From an uncultured Paracoccaceae bacterium (GTDB taxonomy: Bacteria; Pseudomonadota; Alphaproteobacteria; Rhodobacterales; Rhodobacteraceae), in NCBI GenBank assembly GCA_947493745.1, contig CANLSM010000004.1, positions 1 through 64,000 on the forward strand: DNA of 64,000 nucleotides, written 5' to 3'. The position numbers were made by a program, and so were the translations under genes. Positions within the stretch are counted from its first letter, which is position 1. Each line of letters starts with the position of its first letter. Below, piece after piece: positions 47,285 through 56,094 of this stretch. The notes beneath the pieces are model-generated. The model made no database searches and was not told the DNA's origin. It saw only the letters and a list, made by a program, of their open reading frames with translations.

Positions 47285-48625
47285 ATGAAGCACAAGGTTG
47301 CAATCATCGATGACGAAGCGGATATGCGCAGTTCCATTGCGCAATGGCTCACGTTGTCGGGCTTTGAGGCGGAAACCTTCGCCTCCGCAGAGATCGCACT
47401 CAAGACACTTTCGGCCACCTATGAAGGGGTCGTGGTCTCGGACATCAAGATGCCGGGCATTGACGGAATGGGGCTGCTCAAGCGCCTGCAATCCGTCGAT
47501 CCCGCCTTGCCGGTTCTGCTGATCACCGGTCACGGTGATGTGGCGCTGGCGGTCGAGGCCATGCAAATCGGAGCCTATGACTTCATCGAGAAACCGTTTG
47601 ATCCCGAGCGTCTGGCCGATCTGGTCAAACGCGCCGCCAATGCACGACGTCTGACACTGGACAACCGTCGGCTGCGCCGCGAGATGACCGATGGCACCGT
47701 GCTTTTGCGCAAACTCGTCGGCTCCAGCTCGGTGATCGAGAAGCTGCGCGAGACGATCCTGGATATGGCCCAATCGGATGGGCACATTCTGGTCACCGGC
47801 GAAACCGGCACCGGCAAGAACGTGATTGCACATGCGCTGCACGCCTGCGGCCCACGCTCCGAGCGACCCGTGATCACGCTGAACTGCACGGCGCTTGGCG
47901 ACAGTCTTGAGAAAACGCTGTTCGGTCCCAGCAGCGAGCCTGACGAGCGCCCGGTGCTGGAGGCTGCAAATGGCGGCACGATCTGCATCGAGGATATCGA
48001 GACCATGCCGGAGAAGGTGCAGGCGCGCCTCCTCAGTGAGGTGTTTTCGGAGACGGATGTGGAAGCAGGCGATGCAATCCGCGATATCCGCTTCATCTGC
48101 CTTTCAAGCCGCATCCAATCCGTCACCGAGGCGCCTGACACGGTGCGTGAAGACCTGTTCTTCCGCCTCTCGACGCTGCATATCTCGATCCCGCCGCTGC
48201 GCGAAAGGGGCGAGGACATCCTTTTGCTCTTCAACCGCTTTTGCGCCCAGTTTGCGGAAGACTACGGCTGCGACGCGCCCGAGATTTCTGCCGATGATGC
48301 GGCGCGGATGATGCAGTTCCGCTGGCCGGGCAACATCCGTCAGTTGATCAACGTGGCCGAGCGGGCCGTGCTGCAGAGCCGTCGCGGCGAAAGCGGTCTG
48401 GGCGATCTGATCGACCATGAGGCGACACCCATCGAGACCACCATCATCGCGGAGGCCAAGCCGCTGAAGGAGCATGTTGAGGCGTTCGAGAAAATGCTGA
48501 TCGACAATGCCCTGCGCCGCAATCGCGGGGCTGTCACAGGTGTCATGGAGGAACTGGCCCTGCCGCGGCGGACGCTGAACGAGAAAATGGCGAAATACGG
48601 TCTGGTGCGGGCGGAGTATCTCTGA
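47285..48625 (+). CDS. dctD: DctD-type response regulator with degenerate AAA+ domain lacking GAFTGA
   Basis: The 446-residue protein has a receiver (Asp53 in VVVSDIKMPGIDG), an NtrC-type AAA+ domain (Walker A GETGTGKN at 172-179) and a Fis-type HTH (RTLNEKMAKYGL). In true sigma-54 activators ELFG is followed by GAFTGA; here TLFGPSSEPDERPVLEAANG (211-230) runs straight to the next helix about six residues short, so the loop that contacts sigma-54 is missing. Walker B reads TICIEDIE, with the usual D-E order reversed. RWPGNIRQLINVAERAV is retained. It probably regulates without sigma-54, as known for Rhodobacter capsulatus NtrC (inference). Confidence 0.9.
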   Translation: MKHKVAIIDDEADMRSSIAQWLTLSGFEAETFASAEIALKTLSATYEGVVVSDIKMPGIDGMGLLKRLQSVDPALPVLLITGHGDVALAVEAMQIGAYDFIEKPFDPERLADLVKRAANARRLTLDNRRLRREMTDGTVLLRKLVGSSSVIEKLRETILDMAQSDGHILVTGETGTGKNVIAHALHACGPRSERPVITLNCTALGDSLEKTLFGPSSEPDERPVLEAANGGTICIEDIETMPEKVQARLLSEVFSETDVEAGDAIRDIRFICLSSRIQSVTEAPDTVREDLFFRLSTLHISIPPLRERGEDILLLFNRFCAQFAEDYGCDAPEISADDAARMMQFRWPGNIRQLINVAERAVLQSRRGESGLGDLIDHEATPIETTIIAEAKPLKEHVEAFEKMLIDNALRRNRGAVTGVMEELALPRRTLNEKMAKYGLVRAEYL

Positions 48626-48637
48626 GTGTGAGGTCGG

Positions 48638-48674
48638 ATGCCTCCGGCGGGGATACTTGACGAAAAATGAAGGG
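48638..48674 (+). repeat. Third copy of the GCCTCCGGCGGGGATA repeat
   Basis: The core at 48640-48655 is identical to the copies at 37763 and 37819, and the following CTTGACGAAAAATGAAGG differs by only two bases from the 37779 flank. It lies in the short gap between the convergent dctD and DUF1638 genes. Confidence 0.75.
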
Positions 48675-48676
48675 GA

Positions 48677-49318
48677 TCAGCGGGCCGCTGTTGCGAGCGC
48701 GTCCGCAAGATCGCCATAGCCCGTGAAGCGGCGGGAATAGCGCAAACCGAGCCTTTCGGAGGCACTTATGGCCGCGCGGTTCAGGTCCGCGTCGTCGGTC
48801 TGGGCGAGATAGATCAGATCGGTGTAGTTTCCAAAGAGCATGTCCCGCAGGTCAGGGTGACGGTCGAGCCCCATCGGCTTCCAGACGAAGGCGTCAAACT
48901 GCCGGACCAGAAAATCCGTCAGATAGAAAGACGTCATCTCAGCCTCGGCCCGGCTCTCGAACGCGGCATTGCCGTCGAAGAAGGAATAGCAGTGGGGCCC
49001 GGCGATCATCTCGACGCCCAAATCCGCGCAACGACTTTGCAGGAGACCGCCGGTGCCACAATCAGCATAGACCACGAAGATGGTCTCGTACCCGGCATTT
49101 GCCTTCAGAACGGCCTTTTCGACAGCGTCAGGGATCTGATCGGGGTAGAGGTGCAGTTTGGCAGGCAGGCATTGCAGATCCATGTGATCCCAGCCGTTGA
49201 GTTCCTTGAGGGCAAGGATCTCGCGCGCGAGCGCGCCGCAGGCGATGAGCAGGACCTTCCCCCGCCCTGTGGCCTGCAGCCCGTGCTCTGTCAGTTCAAT
49301 GTCGCCTGGAAGGCCCAA
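48677..49318 (-). CDS. DUF1638 protein linked to corrinoid methyl transfer
   Basis: The 213-residue protein contains KVLLIACGALAREILALKE, LQCLPAKLHLYPDQIPDAVE, VVYADCGTGGLLQ and AGPHCYSFFDGN, with conserved Cys and His residues suited to metal binding. DUF1638 genes are commonly beside corrinoid proteins and methyltransferases. The TTG at 49318 has GGAAA upstream; a start nearer GKVLLIACG cannot be excluded. It lies 27 bases downstream of the corrinoid protein gene. A role in cobalamin methyl transfer or reactivation is an inference from context. Confidence 0.78.
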   Translation of the reverse strand: MGLPGDIELTEHGLQATGRGKVLLIACGALAREILALKELNGWDHMDLQCLPAKLHLYPDQIPDAVEKAVLKANAGYETIFVVYADCGTGGLLQSRCADLGVEMIAGPHCYSFFDGNAAFESRAEAEMTSFYLTDFLVRQFDAFVWKPMGLDRHPDLRDMLFGNYTDLIYLAQTDDADLNRAAISASERLGLRYSRRFTGYGDLADALATAAR

Positions 49319-49345
49319 TCGCGTTTCCGATCCCGGCGCGGCATT

Positions 49346-50047
49346 CTATCCCGCCGCGACCGTGTTGTGTTTGCGCGCCATGAAGTCCTTTGCGGTCTCG
49401 ACGGCGACGGCTGCGTCCCGGCAATAGGCGTCGGCGCCGATCGCCTTGCCGAACTCTTCGTTGAGCGGCGCGCCACCGACCAGCACGATGTATTCCTCGC
49501 GCATGCCCTTTTCGATCATCGTATCAATGACGACCTTCATGTAGGGCATCGTCGTGGTGAGCAGTGCCGACATGCCAAGGATATCCGCGCCTTCCTTTTC
49601 GACCGCGTCGAGGTAGTTCTCGACCGGATTGTTGATGCCGAGATCGACAACCTCGAAGCCCGCGCCCTCCATCATCATCGAGACGAGATTCTTGCCGATG
49701 TCGTGGATATCACCCTTGACCGTGCCGATGACCATCTTGCCCAGACGCGGCGCCCCGGTTTCGATCAGGAGCGGCTTGAGAATCGCCATGCCCGCCTTCA
49801 TGGCGTTGGCGGCCAGCAGCACCTCGGGCACGAAGAGAATGCCGTCGCGAAAGTCGATCCCGACGATGCGCATGCCCTCGACCAGCGCCTTGGTCAGGAT
49901 ATCGTAAGGCGCCCAGCCGCGACCCAGCAGGATATGGACCGCTTCCTCGATTTCTTCTTTCAGACCATCGTAGAGGTCGTCATGGATCTGGGGCACCAGT
50001 TCCTCATCGGGAAGCTCACTGAGGACGATATCATCTTCATCCGACAT
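49346..50047 (-). CDS. Cobalamin-binding methyl carrier protein (MtbC/MetH B12-domain type)
   Basis: The 233-residue protein has an N-terminal helical cap (ILTKALVEGMRIVGIDFRDG, FVPEVLLAANAMKAGM) and a B12-binding Rossmann domain with the DxHxxG motif in KGDIHDIGKN, His115 being the lower cobalt ligand. VGGAPLNEEFGKAIGAD is the nucleotide-tail region. Such stand-alone carriers shuttle methyl groups between separate methyltransferases. With the homocysteine methyltransferase upstream it likely makes up part of a split methionine synthase. Confidence 0.93.
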   Translation of the reverse strand: MSDEDDIVLSELPDEELVPQIHDDLYDGLKEEIEEAVHILLGRGWAPYDILTKALVEGMRIVGIDFRDGILFVPEVLLAANAMKAGMAILKPLLIETGAPRLGKMVIGTVKGDIHDIGKNLVSMMMEGAGFEVVDLGINNPVENYLDAVEKEGADILGMSALLTTTMPYMKVVIDTMIEKGMREEYIVLVGGAPLNEEFGKAIGADAYCRDAAVAVETAKDFMARKHNTVAAG

Positions 50048-50160
50048 GGTATCTACTTTCCTGCTTACGTGCGCGCTCTCTCCGCGACAGTCTGCCCGTT
50101 AAGTTGAATTCTCTGAAACGGAACCGACAAAAACCTGCACGGAACCGACTGAAATCCGCC

Positions 50161-51171
50161 TCAGGCCCGCCGTCTGCGGCGCGTGCGCGTCGGCTGGGTC
50201 GCCGATCCGGTGCCATCGGTGTCGGAGGACAGGGCGCCGAGCGCCTCCACAACCGTCTCCATCGACGGTCTGGGGCCGCGAGGTGTGTCATCAAGCCGGG
50301 CGCGCATCACGCGCAGATGTTCGGCCATCGTCCCGCAGCAGCCGCCGATGATCTTCGCACCGCTGTCGCGGGCGAGAACGGCGTAGTCTCCCATGAGATC
50401 GGGCGTTCCGTCATAATGCACATGGCCATCGACGAATTTCGGGATCCCGGCATTGCCCTTAGCGATGATCGGCAGCGTTGCACCCCCATCGACAAAGCCC
50501 TGCACCGTGCGCAGAAGATCCGAGGCGCCGACACCGCAATTCGCACCAAAGGCGATGGGTTGATGTTCAAGCGATGCGACCAGTTCGACCATGGCCGCCG
50601 ATGTGACGCCCATCATCGTGCGCCCGGCCGTGTCGAAGCTCATGGTGCAGCACCAGGGCACGTCATGCCTGCCGATTGCCTCGGCTGCCGCGCGCAATTC
50701 CTCAGGCGCGGAGATGGTTTCAAGCCAAAGGACATCAACGCCGCCCGCCATCAGACCCTCGACCTGGTCAGAGAACATCTCGACCGCCTCGTCATGGCTG
50801 AGCGCACCAAGCGGCTCCATGATCTCGCCGGTCGGCCCCATGGAGCCTGCGACTACAATCGGACGACCGGCATTCGCCGCCGCGTCGCGGGCCAGTTCGG
50901 CGGCCTTCCGGTTCAACTCATGCACCCTGGACTGGGCATTGTGCAGCTTCAGGCGGGCGGCCGTGCCTCCGAAAGAATTCGTCAGAAAGAGATCGACACC
51001 TGATGCGATCATCTGATCATAGAGGCTGCGAACCTTCTCGGGCGCATCCGCGTTCCACAATTCCGGCGCATCGCCCGCCTCCAGCCCCATCGCGAAGAGA
51101 TTGGTTCCGGTTGCACCATCGGCCAGAATGACATCCTTCTCCGACAGGAGACGCTGTAATAGATCAGACAT
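50161..51171 (-). CDS. Homocysteine S-methyltransferase (BmtB / MetH N-terminal domain type)
   Basis: The 336-residue zinc enzyme transfers a methyl group to homocysteine. It has ILADGATGTNLFAMGLEAGD at the start, the first zinc Cys in FGANCGVGASDL and the Cys pair in IIGGCCGTMAEH. The protein ends in a basic tail (PTRTRRRRRA). It corresponds to the first domain of MetH; the B12 carrier is the next gene. The ATG at 51171 overlaps the sufE-like gene end by eight bases. Roseobacter genetics has shown methionine synthase split over separate genes. Confidence 0.9.
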   Translation of the reverse strand: MSDLLQRLLSEKDVILADGATGTNLFAMGLEAGDAPELWNADAPEKVRSLYDQMIASGVDLFLTNSFGGTAARLKLHNAQSRVHELNRKAAELARDAAANAGRPIVVAGSMGPTGEIMEPLGALSHDEAVEMFSDQVEGLMAGGVDVLWLETISAPEELRAAAEAIGRHDVPWCCTMSFDTAGRTMMGVTSAAMVELVASLEHQPIAFGANCGVGASDLLRTVQGFVDGGATLPIIAKGNAGIPKFVDGHVHYDGTPDLMGDYAVLARDSGAKIIGGCCGTMAEHLRVMRARLDDTPRGPRPSMETVVEALGALSSDTDGTGSATQPTRTRRRRRA

Positions 51172-51604
51172 GTTCCGCCCCTTCTGTTGCGGCCTTTGCA
51201 ATGGCCTGAATCCGTCCAATCATAGCACGAAGCCCGTTGGAACGCTGTGCTGAAAGATGCTGATCGAGACCGAGCCTGCGCATCTCTGCCATGGCATCCA
51301 CTTTCAATATCTCATCGGCCGTTAAACCGGCGTAAAGCCCGTGCAGAATCGCAATCAATCCGCGTACGATCAGCGCATCTGACGTGCCCTCGAACCCGAT
51401 CCGGGTAGAGCGACCGACGCCATCCACCCGCGGCACGATCCAGACCTGCGAGGCGCAGCCATCCACCTTGGTCGCCGCAACCTGATAGGCTGGATCGAGA
51501 TCGGGCATCGCACGGCCCAGATCAATCACATAGCGATAGCGGTCCTCCCATTCGTCGAGGAACTCCATATCGCCCGCAATCTCTTCAAACCGGTCCGAGG
51601 CCAT
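51164..51604 (-). CDS. sufE: SufE-family sulfur acceptor
   Basis: The 146-residue protein has the SufE fold with the sulfur-accepting cysteine in KVDGCASQVWIV (Cys50) and a typical EDRYRYVIDLGRAMPDLD start. SufE takes persulfide sulfur from the SufS desulfurase for iron-sulfur cluster assembly. The suf operon is not nearby. It overlaps the methyltransferase start, so the two are probably co-transcribed. Confidence 0.92.
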   Translation of the reverse strand: MASDRFEEIAGDMEFLDEWEDRYRYVIDLGRAMPDLDPAYQVAATKVDGCASQVWIVPRVDGVGRSTRIGFEGTSDALIVRGLIAILHGLYAGLTADEILKVDAMAEMRRLGLDQHLSAQRSNGLRAMIGRIQAIAKAATEGAEHV

Positions 51605-51772
51605 TCTTGCGTCTATCCGCCTGTCATTGAATGATTACCGCACGATGTATGACGATCCTCAGCCGAGGTCCAGCGACCCGGCGTGGTTTTTATCACCCAT
51701 TGTGCTTTTCTTCCCGGCCCCAAGGCAGTATCCAGAACGCTCGGACTGAGGATTGCGACGAGAGTGACACCC

Positions 51773-52231
51773 ATGATCAGATGGTCTTTGCCCATTGCCT
51801 GTCTTTGTCTTCTGACTGCCTGTGGCGGGATCGGGTCCGGACCATTTGCGCGCAAAGCCCCGCCCGCGACGGTGGAAGACAGCACAGGGCTCATATCGCG
51901 CCCGGTTACCGACGGATCCGTCCTGATGCCAACGCTGGTGTCCGCAACGGTGGAACCAGCCCTGCGCGGCACGATCCTGCGCATCACGGGTGTTGCGGGA
52001 ACAAGGGGCTATTACGCGCCCTATCTGCACCGCCTTCGGGCAGCCAATCTCGAGAACAGCCCGGTTCTGATATTGGAATATCGCGGCTTTGTCCCTCAGA
52101 CGCCCGTAACGGGGCCGGATGACGCCAATCGTCCGATCTACACGGCCTATTTCATCCCCGATGCCGATCTTGACGGAATTGCCGAAATTCGCGTCCGGAC
52201 CGCAGGCGGTGAGACACGACTGGCGCGCTAG
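51773..52231 (+). CDS. Lipoprotein of unknown function
   Basis: The 152-residue protein starts MIRWSLPIACLCLLTACGGI, a lipoprotein signal with lipobox LTAC. The mature part is beta-rich with LRGTILRITGVAGTRGYYAP and ends PDADLDGIAEIRVRTAGGET. I do not recognise a domain. The ATG at 51773 has GAGAG about 9 bases upstream; the longer ORF would bury the signal sequence. It is divergent from sufE and convergent with rnd. Confidence 0.72.
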   Translation: MIRWSLPIACLCLLTACGGIGSGPFARKAPPATVEDSTGLISRPVTDGSVLMPTLVSATVEPALRGTILRITGVAGTRGYYAPYLHRLRAANLENSPVLILEYRGFVPQTPVTGPDDANRPIYTAYFIPDADLDGIAEIRVRTAGGETRLAR

Positions 52232-52254
52232 GCCGGCTTTCTTTTTGGCCTAAA

Positions 52255-52270
52255 TATCCCCGCCGGAGGC
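52255..52270 (-). repeat. Fourth copy of the GCCTCCGGCGGGGATA repeat
   Basis: Read on the minus strand, the 16-base core is identical to the other three copies and is followed by TTTAGGCCAAAAAG. It sits in the 60-base gap between the convergent lipoprotein and rnd genes. Confidence 0.75.
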
Positions 52271-52292
52271 ATGATATCTCCCCGCCCGGCGC

Positions 52293-53453
52293 TCAGATCT
52301 CCACCGTCTTGACGCCCGAGACACTGGCCGAAAGCGCTATCTCGCCCTTCATCAGCCGGACCGCGTCACGTCCGAAGACCTCACCGCGCCAGCCGCGCAG
52401 CATTGGCAGATCGGGCAACTCGTCCGAGGCCAGCCGATCCAGCTCCGACGTTGTCGCGATCAGTTTCTGAGCCACCCCCGCCTCGGTCGCCCGCGCCTTC
52501 AAAAGCACGCGCAGCAGATCGGACAAGGCCTCGTTTGAACTCTTGCGCTCCCGCTGATCGGGCACGTCGGGCTGATCCGCCTTCGCGGTCGAAAGCCCCG
52601 CCCGCACGGCCTGCAGGATCCCGTCAGCAATCTCGCCGCGCCGCGCCTCGCGCAGCAAAAGCCGCGACTTGTTGAGATCCTCGATCGACTTCGGCCGGGT
52701 CGAAGCCAGCTCGAGCACGACATCATCCTTGAAAATGCGATTGCGCGGGACATTCCGGGTCTGGGCCGTAGTCTCGCGGAACCGGGCCAGCTCGCGCACA
52801 ATCGCCAGAAACTGCCCCGAATTCGTCCGGGTCTTGATCCTCTTCCAGGCCTCGTCGGGCGTGACCACATAGGTGTCGGGACTGGTCAGGATCGCCATCT
52901 CCTCCTCGACCCAGGACCGCCGGCCAGATTTCGTCAGCTGCGCATCAAGATGCAGGTAAATGTCGCGAAGATGGGTGACATCGGCGAGGGCATAGGTCTT
53001 CTGCTTGTCGGTCAGCGGGCGTCGGCTCCAGTCGGTGAAACGCGACGACTTGTCGAGCCCGGCCTTGGTGATCTTGCGCACCAGCGTCTCATAGCCCACC
53101 TGCTCGCCAAAACCGCAGACCATCGCGGCGACCTGCGTATCGAAAAGCGGTGCCGGGATCACGCCCTTGTCAACATAGAAAATCTCGAGATCCTGCCGGG
53201 CCGCGTGAAAGACCTTCACGACGCCGGGGTCCTTGAAAAGCTGGTAGAGCGGCTCAAGCGACAGTTTCGGCGAAAGCGTGTCAACCAGAACAGCGGCCTC
53301 CGGTCCTTCATCGGGAACAGCAAGCTGCACAAGACAGAGCTGGGCATAATAGGTGCGCTCGCGCAGAAACTCGGTATCGACGGTGACGAAGGGATGTTTC
53401 GCGGCCGACTTGCAGAACGCTGCCAGCTCTTCGGTTTGTGTTATTGTTTTCAT
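52293..53453 (-). CDS. rnd: Ribonuclease D
   Basis: RNase D trims tRNA and other RNA 3' ends. The 386-residue protein has the DEDDy exonuclease residues in VTVDTEFLRE, FHAARQDLEIF and TYALADVTHLRDIY, followed by an HRDC domain (RELARFRETTAQTRNVPRNR, then LASTRPKSIEDLNKSRLL). The ATG at 53453 gives the normal N terminus MKTITQTEELAAF; upstream in-frame codons are not conserved and no clear ribosome site is visible for either. Confidence 0.94.
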   Translation of the reverse strand: MKTITQTEELAAFCKSAAKHPFVTVDTEFLRERTYYAQLCLVQLAVPDEGPEAAVLVDTLSPKLSLEPLYQLFKDPGVVKVFHAARQDLEIFYVDKGVIPAPLFDTQVAAMVCGFGEQVGYETLVRKITKAGLDKSSRFTDWSRRPLTDKQKTYALADVTHLRDIYLHLDAQLTKSGRRSWVEEEMAILTSPDTYVVTPDEAWKRIKTRTNSGQFLAIVRELARFRETTAQTRNVPRNRIFKDDVVLELASTRPKSIEDLNKSRLLLREARRGEIADGILQAVRAGLSTAKADQPDVPDQRERKSSNEALSDLLRVLLKARATEAGVAQKLIATTSELDRLASDELPDLPMLRGWRGEVFGRDAVRLMKGEIALSASVSGVKTVEI

Positions 53454-53546
53454 TTCAGAACTATAGCCTGTCGAATTCGCCAAGGCCAAGGCACAAAACA
53501 TCATAGTATCGGTGTGACAATATCTTGCTCATGACTTGAAATGTTG

Positions 53547-53577
53547 CTGTCTGCGGCCCTCCTTCGGGAACCGACAG
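53547..53577. other. Hairpin between ccmH and rnd
   Basis: CTGTC (53547-53551) and GACAG (53573-53577) enclose further partial pairing. There is no T tract on either strand, so a terminator role for ccmH is uncertain. Confidence 0.3.
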
Positions 53578-53583
53578 ATGGCC

Positions 53584-54036
53584 TCAGTCCTTTTCAAGCA
53601 GTTTGGCGAGGCGTTCCTGCTCGGTCGCGCTAAGGGCCTGCGGTTTTGCCGGTGTCGCGCGGTTGCGGATGAACCCGACAGAAATCACCAGCCCGAGCAG
53701 AAGAAAGAGCGGTCCGGCCAGCCAGAGGACGGCATTGCCAAGCGAAAACTGCGGCCGGAACAGCACATATTCGCCGTAGCGCGCCACGACGAAGTCGACG
53801 ACCTGCCTGTCCGTGTCGCCTGCCACCAGACGCTCGCGAACCACCAGGCGCAAATCCCGCGCCACACCGGCATTGGACTCGTCGATATTCTCGGACTGGC
53901 AGATCGGGCAGCGCAATTCCTTGGATATTGCACGCGCCCGCGCCTCCAGGGCCGGGTCGCTCAGCACCTCGTCGGGCTGGACCGCCCAGACCTGACCCGC
54001 AATCAGCAGGCAGGCCACCAACGCGCCCCACCTCAT
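53584..54036 (-). CDS. ccmH: Cytochrome c maturation protein CcmH
   Basis: The 150-residue protein has a signal sequence (MRWGALVACLLIAGQVWAVQ), the thiol motif LRCPICQSENIDES that reduces apocytochrome c, and one C-terminal membrane helix (VLWLAGPLFLLLGLVISVGF). It is the short CcmH/CycL form without the TPR (CcmI) part. The ATG at 54036 overlaps the ccmF stop by four bases. It works with CcmF and CcmE, the heme chaperone encoded about 4.2 kb upstream. Confidence 0.95.
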   Translation of the reverse strand: MRWGALVACLLIAGQVWAVQPDEVLSDPALEARARAISKELRCPICQSENIDESNAGVARDLRLVVRERLVAGDTDRQVVDFVVARYGEYVLFRPQFSLGNAVLWLAGPLFLLLGLVISVGFIRNRATPAKPQALSATEQERLAKLLEKD

Positions 54037-56009
54037 TCCGCTGGCACCGCGTCGGGCAGCTTGCGCTGCGGCGCGCCAAGCCGGTAGCGCCGGTCGGTCA
54101 GGCTCAGAACCCCGCCCAGCGACATGATGATGGATCCGATCCACAGCCAGTTGGCATATGGTTTGACATAGGTCCGGACCGCCCAGCCGCCATCCTCCTG
54201 CTGATCACCAAGCGTCACATAAAGATCACGGGTGATGGAACGGTCAATCGCGGCCTCTGTGGTCGGGAATTGCTGCACCGGATAGAAGCGTTTCTCCGGG
54301 TAGACGACCGAGATCACCTGCCCATCCTTCAAAAGCGAGAACGTCCCCCGCTCGGCCTGATAGTTCGGACCGCGCGCCATTTCGACACCTTCCATGCGGA
54401 TCTCGTAGCCGCCCATCTCGAAGCTGTCGCCCGAGGTCATGACGCGCAGATCCTCACGCTCCCACGCGGTGATTGCCGCGATGGCAAAGATCAGAACCCC
54501 CATTCCGGAATGGGCAACCAGTTTGCCCCAGTCCGCACGCGGCAGATTGCCCGCGCGCCGCAGGTTCTCCGCAAGCCCGGCCTTGCCGAATTTGACGCGA
54601 TGACCCAGATCGGCCAGTGCGCCCAGTACGATCCAGACGGCCAGCACAGTGCCGATGGGCGCCAGCATCCGCCCGCCGGTCTGCAGGCTCCAGACCAATG
54701 CGCCGCTTGCAACTGACAGGGCCAGCGCACCCCAGAGCGGGCGCATCGCGCGCCCGAGTTGCGCCCGTTTCCAGGGCAGGATCGAGAAGAGCGGCAGGAT
54801 CGCCGCCAGCGCCACCATGAAAGGCGTGAAGGCCAGATCGAAAAACGGCGGCCCGACCGAAACCTTGCGTCCGGTCAGAAGCTCCGCAAAGAGCGGCCAG
54901 AGCGTCCCGAAGAACACCACCAGCGTCGCCACCACCAGCAGCAGGTTGTTCATCACCAGCCCGCTCTCGCGGCTGACCACCGAGAAGACGGCGTCGGATT
55001 TCAGCACATGCGCGCGAGCCGCAAACAGCGTCAGTGCGCCCCCGATCGCGATGCCCAGAATGACCAGTATGAAGACCCCGCGCGTCGGATCATTGGCAAA
55101 GGCATGAACAGATGTGATCACGCCCGAGCGCACGATGAACGTGCCGATCAGCGAAAACGAAAACGCCAGGATCGCCAGAAAGATCGTCCAGGTCTTCAGC
55201 GTATCCCGCTTCTCGACCACGATGGCGGAGTGCAGAAGCGCCGCTGCCACCAGCCACGGCATGAAGGACGCATTCTCAACCGGGTCCCAGAACCACCAGC
55301 CACCCCAGCCAAGCTCGTAATAGGCCCACCAGCTTCCCATCGCGATCCCGATGGTCAGGAACATCCAGGCGGCGAGCGTCCAGGGTCTGACCCAGCGCGC
55401 CCAGGCCGCATCCACCTTGCCCTCGATCAGGGCGGCCACCGCGAAGGAGAACGCCATCGAGAGGCCGACATAGCCGAGATAGAGAAACGGCGGATGGAAG
55501 GCGAGACCGGGATCCTGCAACAGCGGGTTCAGGTCGCGCCCGTCGATGGGTGGAAACTCCAGCCGCACAAACGGGTTGGAGGTGAAAAGCAGGAATGCGA
55601 AAAAGGCCACCGCAATCGCGGATTGCACACTCAGCACGCGCGCTTTCAGCCCCTGCGGCAGGTCGCTGCCCCACCAGGCCACCATAGCCCCAAAGAGCGT
55701 CAGGATCAGTACCCAAAGCAGCATCGAGCCCTCATGATTGCCCCATGTGCCCGTGACTTTGTAGAGCATCGGCTTGGCCGAATGGGAGTTCGCGACCACA
55801 AGCTGCACCGAGAAATCCGAGACGATGAAAGCCCACATCAGCGCCCCGAATGAGAACGCGGTCAGCGCGAATTGCACGCTGGCCGCCGGTGAGGCGATCT
55901 GCATCCAGTTGGCCCAGCCCCTATGCGCCCCCCACATCGGGACGACCATCTGAATGATGGCAACGACAAAGGCGAGGATGAGGGCGAAATGCCCAAGCTC
56001 TGCGATCAC
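54033..56009 (-). CDS. ccmF: Heme lyase subunit CcmF
   Basis: CcmF receives heme from CcmE and ligates it to apocytochrome c. The 658-residue, multi-helix protein has the tryptophan-rich WWD motif GWGGWWFWDPVENASFMPWL and periplasmic loops with conserved His (TWGNHEGSMLLWV, SGVITSVHAFANDP). It starts with GTG at 56009, preceded by GGAGAG. In many genomes ccmE lies just before ccmF; here PhzF and a holin/endolysin pair are placed between them. Confidence 0.96.
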   Translation of the reverse strand: MIAELGHFALILAFVVAIIQMVVPMWGAHRGWANWMQIASPAASVQFALTAFSFGALMWAFIVSDFSVQLVVANSHSAKPMLYKVTGTWGNHEGSMLLWVLILTLFGAMVAWWGSDLPQGLKARVLSVQSAIAVAFFAFLLFTSNPFVRLEFPPIDGRDLNPLLQDPGLAFHPPFLYLGYVGLSMAFSFAVAALIEGKVDAAWARWVRPWTLAAWMFLTIGIAMGSWWAYYELGWGGWWFWDPVENASFMPWLVAAALLHSAIVVEKRDTLKTWTIFLAILAFSFSLIGTFIVRSGVITSVHAFANDPTRGVFILVILGIAIGGALTLFAARAHVLKSDAVFSVVSRESGLVMNNLLLVVATLVVFFGTLWPLFAELLTGRKVSVGPPFFDLAFTPFMVALAAILPLFSILPWKRAQLGRAMRPLWGALALSVASGALVWSLQTGGRMLAPIGTVLAVWIVLGALADLGHRVKFGKAGLAENLRRAGNLPRADWGKLVAHSGMGVLIFAIAAITAWEREDLRVMTSGDSFEMGGYEIRMEGVEMARGPNYQAERGTFSLLKDGQVISVVYPEKRFYPVQQFPTTEAAIDRSITRDLYVTLGDQQEDGGWAVRTYVKPYANWLWIGSIIMSLGGVLSLTDRRYRLGAPQRKLPDAVPAE

Positions 56010-56094
56010 GAGGCTCTCTCCGGTTTTGGGTAGGTCGAACTATAGAGAGATACCGCCCCGCATCAATTCACAAGCGCCTCAGCGGGGCACTCGG

